A DNA stretch of 64,000 nt, taken from positions 5,079,501 to 5,143,500 of the forward strand of contig NZ_CP119075.1 in assembly GCF_029023725.1 (NCBI RefSeq), given 5' to 3'. Made by a program: the position numbers and the translations under genes. Each line of letters opens with the position of its first letter. Within the stretch, counting starts at the first letter, position 1. This DNA is from Synoicihabitans lomoniglobus. Its GTDB lineage: Bacteria > Verrucomicrobiota > Verrucomicrobiia > Opitutales > Opitutaceae. This document shows, in pieces, positions 47,052 through 55,300 of this stretch. The notes beneath the pieces are model-generated. The model saw only the letters and a program-made list of their open reading frames with translations. It had not been told where the DNA came from and ran no database searches.

Positions 47052-50000
47052 ATGTCTCGTTCTGCTTCCACTGCTCCCGCCATTCGTCCTGTCGCCAAGC
47101 TCATGGCCGCCAACCGCTCGGAGATCGCGGTTCGCATCTTCCGAGCCGGCACCGAACTCGACCTGCGCACGGTCGCGGTATTTGCGGAGGAGGATCGATT
47201 TTCGATTCACCGTTACAAGGCCGACGAGTCTTACCAGGTGGGTGTGGGCAAAGGTCCGGTCGCAGCCTACCTTGATATCGAGAGCATCATCGGCATCGCG
47301 AAAGAAAAGGGCGTCGACGCCATCCATCCGGGTTACGGTTTTCTCTCCGAAAACGCCGCCTTCGCCCGCGCTTGCGGCGAGGCCGGCATCGTGTGGGTCG
47401 GCCCCAATCCCGATCTGCTCGAAATGATGGGCGACAAGACCGCCGCCCGCGCGCTCGCCCAACGCATCAACGTTCCCGTGCTGCCCGGCACGGAGGAGCC
47501 CGTGACCGATCGCAAGGAGGCCATGAAGGTCGCGAAGCAGATTGGCTTCCCGCTCATCATCAAAGCGGCGTTTGGCGGCGGCGGTCGCGGCATGCGCATC
47601 GTCAAAAAGGCCGACGACCTCGAGTCGCTCCTCGACGAAGCCCAGGGCGAGGCCGAGCGCGCCTTTGGCAACGCCGCCGTGTTTTTGGAAAAATACATCC
47701 AAAACGCGAAGCACATTGAGGTGCAGATCCTCGGCGACCAGCACGGCAACGTCATTCACCTGCACGAGCGCGACTGCTCCGTGCAACGCCGCCATCAGAA
47801 GGTCATCGAAGTCGCACCCAGCTTTGGCCTGCCGCCCGAGGTCGTGACCGACCTTTGCGAATCCGCCGCCCGCATGGCCGGCGAGATCGGCTACGACAAT
47901 GCCGGCACGGTGGAGTTTCTCTACGATCTCGATCGCCACGAATGGTTCTTCATTGAAATGAACCCTCGTATCCAGGTTGAGCATACCGTGACCGAGGTCA
48001 TCACCGGCCTGGACCTCGTGCGCGCGCAAATTCTCATCGCCCAGGGGCACGCCCTCAACTCGCCCGAAGTCGGCATGCCCGCTCAGGCCGATGTGCCGCG
48101 CAACGGCTTTGCCCTGCAATGTCGCATCACGACCGAGGATCCGGAGAACAAGTTTGTGCCCGACTACGGCCGTCTCACGGCCTACCGCTCGCCGGGTGGT
48201 TTCGGCGTGCGACTCGACGGCGCGATGGGCTTTACCGGCGCGATCATCACGCCGTTCTACGACTCCATGTTGGTGAAGGTCATTGCCAGCGGACAGAACT
48301 ATGAACTCGCCCTGCATCGCATGGGTCGCGTGTTGAGTGAGTTCCGCATTCGCGGGGTGAAAACTAATATTCCGTTTCTCGAAAACGTGGTGGCGCACCC
48401 GACCTTCCGCACCGGGCAGGCGACCACCACGCTCATCGACACGACGCCCGAGCTTTTCCGTTTCAAACAACGGCGCGACCGGGCCACGAAGCTGCTCAAC
48501 TTCATCGGCGACGTCGTCGTCAACGGGAACCCCCACGCCAAGGGCTACAAACCGGCCGCACCGCTGTTACCCGTGCCGTCCCCGGCCTACGACCACAACG
48601 TCGAGCCGCCCGCCGGTTCACGGCAGAAACTGCTCGAGCTCGGGGCCCAGGGATTCGCGGATTGGACCCGCAAGCAAAAGCGTCTCCTGATTACGGATAC
48701 GACGTTCCGCGACGCCCACCAGTCGCTCATGGCGACGCGCGTGCGCAGCTACGACATGCTGGCCTGCGCGGCGGCATTGGCTCGCGAAGCCCCGCAATTG
48801 TTCTCCCTCGAAATGTGGGGCGGGGCGACCTTCGACACCGCCATGCGTTTCCTGTCGGAAGATCCGTGGGAGCGTCTGCGTCAGCTTCGCGCCAAGGTGC
48901 CGAACATCTGTTTCCAGATGCTGTTCCGCGGCGCCAACGCCGTCGGTTACACCAATTACCCGGACCACGTGGTGCACGGGTTCGTGCGTCATGCGGCGGC
49001 AAACGGCATGGATATCTTCCGCATCTTCGACTCGCTCAACTACCTGCCGAATCTGCGCGTCGCGATGGAGGCCGTGCAGGACACCCATGCGATCTGCGAA
49101 GGCACCTTGTGCTACACCGGCGACATCCTCGATCCGAAGCGCGACAAGTTTGATCTCAAGTATTACGTCAGCCTCGCTCAGGAGCTGGAGCGCATGGGCG
49201 CGCACATGATCGCCATCAAAGACATGGCCGGTCTCTGCCGGCCCTACGCCGCGGAAAAACTCGTCAAGGTGCTGCGCAGCGAAGTCGGCGTGCCGATCCA
49301 TTTCCACACCCACGACACCAGCGGCATCAACGCTGGCTCCATCTTGCGCGCCGCCGATGCCGGCGTCGACGTGGTCGATCTCGCCCTCGCGTCCATGAGC
49401 GGCAGCACGTCGCAGCCCAACCTCAATTCCATCGTTGCCGCCCTCCAAGGCACCCGCCGCGACACCACCCTTGATCGCGAAAAGCTCGATCGCTTTTCCG
49501 ACTATTGGGAGAATGTGCGGCCGTATTACGCGCCGTTCGACACCGCACCTAAAAGTGGTTCGGCCGAGGTCTATTTGCACGAAATGCCGGGTGGCCAATA
49601 CACCAATCTCAAGGCGCAGGCGGAGTCCATGGGCGTGTCGCACCGCTGGCCCGAAATTGCCCGCACCTATGCGGAAGTGAACCAACTCTTCGGTGACATC
49701 GTCAAAGTTACGCCGTCCTCCAAGGTCGTCGGTGACATGGCGCTCTTCCTCTTCTCGCGCGGCATCAAGCCCGCCGACGTGGTCAACCTCGAAGCCGGCG
49801 CCACGCCGTTCCCCGAAAGTGTGATCGACATGTTGTCCGGTGGACTCGGCTGGCCCGACGGAGGCTTCCCGGCGGATGTCACCCTGGCCGTGCTCGGCGC
49901 CGAGAAAGCCAAAGCCGCCCGCGCCCTCTACACCGCGGCCAAACGCCGCGGACTCAAGGCGCCCAAGGTTGCCAAGAAGAAACGCGAGCAACAGATGGCC

Positions 50001-50591
50001 GACGGCATTGCGGCGATTCGCGCGGAGCTCGCCACCAAACTCAAACACGAGCCGAGCGACGACGAGCTCTACTCTCACCTCATGTATCCGTCGGTCCACG
50101 ACGCGTTCCTCAAGCAGCAAAAGCAGTTCGGCGACGTGAGTGTGCTGCCGACCCCGACGTTCTTCTACGGTCTCCAGCCGGGTGAGGAAATCTCGGTCGA
50201 GATTGAAGAAGGCAAGGTGCTCATCATCAGCCTCGTGAGCGTCGGCGAGCCCGACCAGGACGGTCGCCGCATGGTCAACTACGAGCTCAACGGCATGGCC
50301 CGCGACGCGGTCATCATCGACAAGAGCGTGCAGCCCAAAACCAAAGCCAAACCCAAGGCCGACCTCGCCGATCCCAATCAAGTCGCCGCACCGATCCCAG
50401 GCCTCGTGGCCGCGCTCTCCACCTCGATGGGCGCCAAGGTGAAGAAAGGCGAAAAGCTCCTGCTCATGGAAGCCATGAAGATGCAGACCACGGTTTACTC
50501 GCCGTGCGACGGCGTCGTCAGCGAGCTCAACATCGCCGTCGGCGACACCGTCGAAGCCAAGGACCTCCTCGTCCGCATCAAACCCGCCTAA
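47052..50591 (+). CDS. pyc: Pyruvate carboxylase
   Basis: A 1179-residue biotin enzyme that carboxylates pyruvate to oxaloacetate. Order: biotin carboxylase (residues 15-480; KAAFGGGGRGMRIV ATP loop, MNPRIQVEHTVTE), carboxyltransferase (about 550-830; TTFRDAHQSLMATRVR; AIKDMAGLCRPYAA; HFHTHDTSG), the allosteric or linker part, and a C-terminal biotin carrier with K1143 in LLMEAMKMQTT. I use the ATG at 47052; a GTG at 47037 is possible. The last 136 codons and the downstream DNA are repeated at 51385. No pyc regulator is adjacent. Confidence 0.96.
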   Translation: MSRSASTAPAIRPVAKLMAANRSEIAVRIFRAGTELDLRTVAVFAEEDRFSIHRYKADESYQVGVGKGPVAAYLDIESIIGIAKEKGVDAIHPGYGFLSENAAFARACGEAGIVWVGPNPDLLEMMGDKTAARALAQRINVPVLPGTEEPVTDRKEAMKVAKQIGFPLIIKAAFGGGGRGMRIVKKADDLESLLDEAQGEAERAFGNAAVFLEKYIQNAKHIEVQILGDQHGNVIHLHERDCSVQRRHQKVIEVAPSFGLPPEVVTDLCESAARMAGEIGYDNAGTVEFLYDLDRHEWFFIEMNPRIQVEHTVTEVITGLDLVRAQILIAQGHALNSPEVGMPAQADVPRNGFALQCRITTEDPENKFVPDYGRLTAYRSPGGFGVRLDGAMGFTGAIITPFYDSMLVKVIASGQNYELALHRMGRVLSEFRIRGVKTNIPFLENVVAHPTFRTGQATTTLIDTTPELFRFKQRRDRATKLLNFIGDVVVNGNPHAKGYKPAAPLLPVPSPAYDHNVEPPAGSRQKLLELGAQGFADWTRKQKRLLITDTTFRDAHQSLMATRVRSYDMLACAAALAREAPQLFSLEMWGGATFDTAMRFLSEDPWERLRQLRAKVPNICFQMLFRGANAVGYTNYPDHVVHGFVRHAAANGMDIFRIFDSLNYLPNLRVAMEAVQDTHAICEGTLCYTGDILDPKRDKFDLKYYVSLAQELERMGAHMIAIKDMAGLCRPYAAEKLVKVLRSEVGVPIHFHTHDTSGINAGSILRAADAGVDVVDLALASMSGSTSQPNLNSIVAALQGTRRDTTLDREKLDRFSDYWENVRPYYAPFDTAPKSGSAEVYLHEMPGGQYTNLKAQAESMGVSHRWPEIARTYAEVNQLFGDIVKVTPSSKVVGDMALFLFSRGIKPADVVNLEAGATPFPESVIDMLSGGLGWPDGGFPADVTLAVLGAEKAKAARALYTAAKRRGLKAPKVAKKKREQQMADGIAAIRAELATKLKHEPSDDELYSHLMYPSVHDAFLKQQKQFGDVSVLPTPTFFYGLQPGEEISVEIEEGKVLIISLVSVGEPDQDGRRMVNYELNGMARDAVIIDKSVQPKTKAKPKADLADPNQVAAPIPGLVAALSTSMGAKVKKGEKLLLMEAMKMQTTVYSPCDGVVSELNIAVGDTVEAKDLLVRIKPA

Positions 50592-50594
50592 GGG

Positions 50595-50617
50595 TAGGGC
50601 GCGCTCGCCGAGCGCGC
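50595..50617. repeat. REP-like palindrome after pyc, GTAGG family
   Basis: TAGG followed by GCGCGCTCG-C-CGAGCGCGC forms a 9-bp stem four bases after the pyc stop. The same element follows the duplicated pyc tail at 51801. It may terminate transcription. Confidence 0.65.
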
Positions 50618-50746
50618 TGCTTCAACAGCGAAAGTATGGATGGTTGTAGCCGCCCAGGTCACTGACCTCGGGCACAACGGTGTGAATGGTAGGCCGACTA
50701 GGTCTATGCTTGAGCTACGGTCATGCCAATGCTGCGAGCCTCAGGC

Positions 50747-51043
50747 TCAGCTGAGCCGGTGCTTCCAGTAGTCTGGGTCGCGGCTCAGTGGCATGATTGC
50801 CAGAATCCAGACGCGATCGGGTTCATCGAGATAGACCACTCCATACGGAAACACCCGTGCCAGATTGCGTCTGGCGGGCGGATCTTAGAGGCGAAAGCGA
50901 TGAGGGGCCTTGGCGACCTCGGCGACCACCCGCTCAATTTCATTGTAGAACTGTCCACCTAAACCGGCCCCCTGACGCGCATAGTATAAGGCTGATGCGG
51001 CATATTCCGCATCAGCTTCGGGGTGGAAGACGACCGGTTTCAA
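50747..51043 (-). pseudogene. ParE/RelE-type toxin gene with in-frame stop
   Basis: From a TTG at 51041-51043 the frame reads KPVVFHPEADAEYAASALYY ... GLGGQFYNEIERVV ... APHRFRL, then TAA (complement of 50885-50887) at codon 53, and continues in the same frame DPPARRNLARVFPYGVVYL ... PDYWKHRLS to a TGA at 50747-50749. This is the full ParE-family pattern of about 98 codons, interrupted by a single stop where a Tyr or similar is expected (HRFR.YDPPARR). The start overlaps the antitoxin stop (TTGA, 51040-51043), the usual operon layout. The toxin is probably inactive unless the stop is read through. Confidence 0.85.
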
Positions 51044-51282
51044 CGTCCGACGATATTACGAATTTTTGCGGCGGTCTCATCGGACGGAATACCGTCAACC
51101 TTCCCGGTGCGGATGTCGTTGATGCGACGGTGAACGGTGGATGACCATGCCTGTTCATCGGCGGTGTTTTGGCCACCGTGAGATTCCAACAAGACGCGAT
51201 CCACGAGGTCAGCCACCGCATCTTGAGGCAGGGCACGAATCTCTTCAACGATCTGATCCACGGTCATGCTCATATTGTTCAT
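51040..51282 (-). CDS. Addiction-module antitoxin-like protein (partner of ParE-like toxin)
   Basis: An 80-residue protein of the 'putative addiction module component' type: MTVDQIVEEIRALPQDAVADLV followed by helical stretches and a C-terminal KVDGIPSDETAAKIRNIVGR segment that would wrap the toxin. It is upstream of and overlaps the toxin gene. It is intact although its partner has a stop codon, so it may persist as a repressor or immunity factor. Start ambiguity: ATGs at 51282, 51273 and 51267. Confidence 0.75.
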   Translation of the reverse strand: MNNMSMTVDQIVEEIRALPQDAVADLVDRVLLESHGGQNTADEQAWSSTVHRRINDIRTGKVDGIPSDETAAKIRNIVGR

Positions 51283-51384
51283 GTTGGTGGTTTCTTACCC
51301 GGCCGCAAGTTCGCGCTGTGCTCGTAGGGAGCATGATCCGTTCGGAGCTGTCCCTTGCGTCTACTCACCCATACCGGCTTTTAG

Positions 51385-51798
51385 TTGGGTGAAGAAATCT
51401 CGGTCGAGATCGAAGAAGGCAAGGTGCTCATTATCAGTCTCGTCAGCGTCGGTGAACCCGACCAGGACGGCCGTCGTATGGTCAACTACGAGCTCAACGG
51501 CATGGCCCGCGACGCGGTCATTATCGATAAGAGCGTGCAGCCCAAGACCAAGGCCAAACCCAAGGCCGGCCTCGCCGACCCGAACCAAGTGGCCGCACCG
51601 ATCCCAGGCCTCGTGGCCGCGCTCTCCACCTCGATGGGCGCGAAGGTCAAAAAAGGCGAAAAGCTCCTGCTCATGGAAGCGATGAAGATGCAGACCACGG
51701 TTTACTCGCCGTGCGACGGCGTCGTCAGCGACCTCAACATCGCCGTCGGCGACACCGTCGAAGCCAAAGACCTCCTCGTGCGCATCAAACCCACTTAA
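51385..51798 (+). pseudogene. Duplicated 3' end of pyc (biotin-carrier part)
   Basis: Codons 2-137 match the last 136 codons of pyc (from GEEISVEIEE to the stop) with only three residue changes (D to G, E to D, A to T), yet with many synonymous base changes. The homology also runs into the downstream non-coding DNA, about 50174-50703 versus 51385-51912. A TTG (51385) after a TAG could start a 137-residue protein with the biotin site at K101 (MEAMKMQ), but no ribosome site is seen. I read it as a recombination remnant rather than a working carrier; expression would change that. Confidence 0.8.
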
Positions 51799-51800
51799 AG

Positions 51801-51825
51801 GTAGGGCGCGCTCGCCGAGCGCGCC
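51801..51825. repeat. REP-like palindrome after the pyc-tail copy, GTAGG family
   Basis: Same element as at 50595, two bases after the stop of the duplicated tail (GTAGGGCGCGCTCGCCGAGC core). Its presence after both tails shows that the duplicated unit includes non-coding DNA. Confidence 0.65.
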
Positions 51826-51876
51826 GTTTCGAGTCCAAAGCATGAGTGGCTCTCGTGCCGCCGGGTCGTTGCCACA

Positions 51877-52035
51877 TCAGCCCGATGGTGTGAATTGTAG
51901 GTCAGGTCGTTTTTGTGCGCGTTTTGAGCGCGAAAATGACGCGTGATCCCAATGGAGCAACGCTGGGGCCTCGCAACCAACCTCCCGCATCCATCTCGCG
52001 CGATCAGGTGGCAGCTGGGCGTCGACCAAGAATTT
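51877..52035 (-). pseudogene. DUF5615 (PIN-like toxin) gene fragment
   Basis: From 52035 the frame reads KFLVDAQLPPDRARWMREVG, which is the start of DUF5615 PIN-like toxins, then loses similarity (CEAPALLHWDH...) and stops at 51877. The initiating ATG is missing: the sequence upstream belongs to the DUF433 fragment in another frame. Only the first third of the domain remains. Confidence 0.75.
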
Positions 52036-52159
52036 CTGACTCCGGAACCCCGGCGGCCACGAGATCAAGCACATCCTTCACACGAATACGCATCCCGCGA
52101 ATACAGGGCCTGCCCCCGCATTGATTGGGATTAAAGGTGATACGCTCCCGAAGGGTCAT
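52004..52159 (-). pseudogene. DUF433 antitoxin gene fragment fused to DUF5615 remnant
   Basis: A 51-codon frame from the ATG at 52157-52159: MTLRERITFNPNQCGGRPC, IRGMRIRVKDVLDLVAAGV, PESEIL, then a short out-of-frame tail. It matches the first half of DUF433 proteins, antitoxins usually placed just upstream of DUF5615 toxins. The shared decamer GAAATTCTTG at the junction fits the end of both partners (SEIL in DUF433; MKFL in DUF5615), pointing to a microhomology deletion. Confidence 0.78.
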
Positions 52160-52347
52160 GCGTCGAAAGGTTCATGACGATTTTTCTAATCGCAAGATTC
52201 CTGTGTAGACGCTTGTAAGTGCTGGGACGCAGTTCCTGAGTCTGCCGCGATCTTTTGTGGGTGCTTACACTGACTTGCCGGATTCTCATCCACTTTTCCC
52301 GGCTGCTTGCGGATTGCCTCTATCGATCGAAGCGGACTTAACAGCGA

Positions 52348-55300
52348 ATGCCCCGCGCCGGAGGAGAAGCAGATAAACTCGGTAATCGTTTTGAAAGGAT
52401 CTGGACGGTTGACTGCCTGCTCAACGTCCTAACGGGTGAAGCCAAGGGCATCACAATCGAGTCACTCGACCCCGAGCGTGGGGTCGAGTTCGTGGTATCA
52501 ATGAACGATGGTGGACGGGAGTATCACTCCGTTAAGCGTCAGACCACGAAGAATGTCTGGTCGCTGAGTGAACTCACGGCGCAGAAGGCTAAAGGTCGTT
52601 CTACCCTGGGCGATCTCGTGGATAAAGTTCTAGTAGACGAGTCACACCGAGCGGTGTTTGTATCAAAAACCACGGCCAACGAATTAGACGATTTGTGGGA
52701 TTTAGCCGACCGTTCGCCTGATTCCCAGACTTTTGACCGGCGGTTAGACGCGCAACCACGTCTGAAAGATGTTTGCCGAAAATACCTCACGCCGCTGGTC
52801 GGAGATATTCCCACCGCGTGGCAGGTGCTCCGGAGATTTCGCGTGGTTGGTTCGACGGAGTTGGAGCTGATCCGCCGAGTGGATCAGAACATTAGCCAAA
52901 GTCTCTATCGTCCCGACGGAAACACGGTTGATGCGGAGTCGGTTCGTATCGCGCTTGGTGAAGCAATCGATGGCTGGCTTGGGGCCTGGATTTCGACCGA
53001 GATGGTTCGGGACCATCTCGCAGAACGTGGTTGGCGCGAAAGGGACTGGCAGCGGGATACCACCCTGCCTGAGCGTGTCGCGAATCGAAATCGATCTTAC
53101 ATTGAGACAGTGGAATCAGAGCTCATCCACGGTGCAGCGATTGCTCGCAAGGAGGCGAACGAAGCCATCGACCGATTGTCCGATGGATGCCAGCAAGTGT
53201 TTCTCATCGGTGCGGCCGGGTTGGGTAAAAGCTGCACCTTAGCTCAAGTCGCTCACGGGCTGCATGCGAAATCGATTCCCTACCTCACTCTGCGGCTTGA
53301 TATACAGACAACGGTTTTGACGTCGGAAGGGTTGGGTAGGGAGTTGGGATTCCCCATGTCGCCAGCCGTGGTTTTGGCGGGACTGGCTCACGGTCAACGC
53401 AGTGTTCTGATGATCGATCAATTGGATGCGCTCAGTCTGGTCTCTGGGCGGAATCAGCATCTCTGGGAGGTATTCGAGGAGCTCTTACGTGAAAGCCAAC
53501 GGTATCCGAAAATGAGCGTTCTGCTTGCTTGTCGCGAGTTTGATGCAGCTAACGATCATCGCTTGAAACGGCTGCTTTCCGACGACACACGCTGTCATAA
53601 AATTAACTTGAAACCGCTTCTTCCTAGTCAAGTGAAGGAGGCAGTGGAACGTGCAGGAGTCGACCCAGTCCGGTTGAGCAGTCACGACATGGTTCTATTG
53701 CAGACGCCGCAGAATCTTAGCTTATTTTTGCAAGGCGGGCCGCAAAACCATGGTGAGGTGCGCAACGTCCAAACGCTCCTCAAACACTACTGGAACTACA
53801 AACAGCAACGTTTGGGTCCTAACGTGCGGTGGCTTGAGGTGGTTAAGACGCTCGCGAATTGGCTCAGCGATCACCAAACATTGAGCGCACCCGTCGAGGT
53901 GCTCGACGGGTTCAGAGCCGACGTGCAGGCGATGGCGTCCGAGCATGTGCTCGTGACCGATGATCGGTCCTGTCGCTTCTTTCATGAATCGGTTTTCGAC
54001 TATGTTTTTGCCCGAACATACGTCGCGCAGGGAGGAACTGCTGCTAAGCTTTTGTTGGGTGATGAGCAGCACCTTTTCCGTCGTGCGCAGGTTCGACAAA
54101 TTCTGACTTACAATCGTGACCGCTCGGTTGAGGATTATCTTACCGACTTGCAGGTATTACTCAGTGATTTCGACATTCGACCGCACCTTAAGAAGGTCGT
54201 CGTTGATTGGCTTCGGGATCTGCCGGCCCCGACCCTACGTGAGTGGCGGATCGTGCAGGCATTGGCCAACGAGGCACCCGTATCGGAGTGGTGGCGAACC
54301 ATCCCGAACGGCAGTGTCGGTTGGTTCGATTTACTCATAGCCGACGGCACGTGGTTGAAGTGGTTGCGGGATGAAGACGGCGATACGATTCAGCGAACCA
54401 TTTGGCTGCTTGGACAAGATGCGATCATGCGCCACCGGTCAGAAAAAGTGGTGGAGCTGATCGAGCCATTTCTCGATGGATCACCTGTTTGGCTAGATCG
54501 GTTTCGCACGCTGATCAGTTTTTGCGAACCACACCATAGCCGACGCATGTTCGAACTTTTTTTGCGCAGTTTGCGTGAAGGTTGGCTTGATGACGCTGGC
54601 GAGCATTGGTGGCACCATTTGCACGACTTTCCTGATGAAGCACCCGCTGAGGCAGTCGAACTGTTGGTGACTTATATTGAATGCCAGTTTGTTCGTCGAC
54701 CGACAGGCGACCCATTTCCTAGCAAGACCAAGGAGCTACGTTTTCCAGTCGACTATTGCTCTCGGCTCGCGGTCTCTGCCCCGGAAGCATTTGTGGCGCA
54801 GGTCCTGCCACTTGTCGGAGCAGAGATTGGAAAACGTCCCGTATCCAAAGATCGGAGTCGCGATACGATTTGGCACTACACGTCGTTGGGAAGGAGGCGT
54901 GACTTCGGCGAATCGTTATTGGATGGCCTCGGTGCAGCTGCAGAGAACTTGGCGACCAATGCGCCTGATCGTTTCCGTGCTTTGACTGCTGGCATGATGT
55001 CGCAGATTAGTCACTCTCTCGGCTTGATCTTGCTGCGAGGTTGGACAGCGAATCCTTCAGCATTGGCGGATGATTGCGCACGATATTTGGGTATGCACCG
55101 GTCGCGGATGAAGATCGGTTACGATATTACGAGCGCGAGTGGTGGATATGGTCCAGATATTCTAAGTCGGCGAGCAATCAACGCCGTGAGCCCGCACTGC
55201 ACGCCTGCGGTATACTCTCAATTGGAGTCCGCGATCCTCGGTTTCCGAAAAACCTCCGAAAGCCCTCAAGATAGCGGTTACGCGCAACTTTTTCTACTAC

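Noticed and set aside
46884..50381. Two minus-strand frames of about 550-590 codons opposite pyc
   Set aside because: Shadow of pyc third-position GC bias.
51385..51798. Independent biotin carrier protein gene
   Set aside because: It could be translated from the TTG, but there is no ribosome site, the homology breaks exactly at an internal pyc codon, and it continues past the stop into non-coding DNA, which fits a recombination remnant better.
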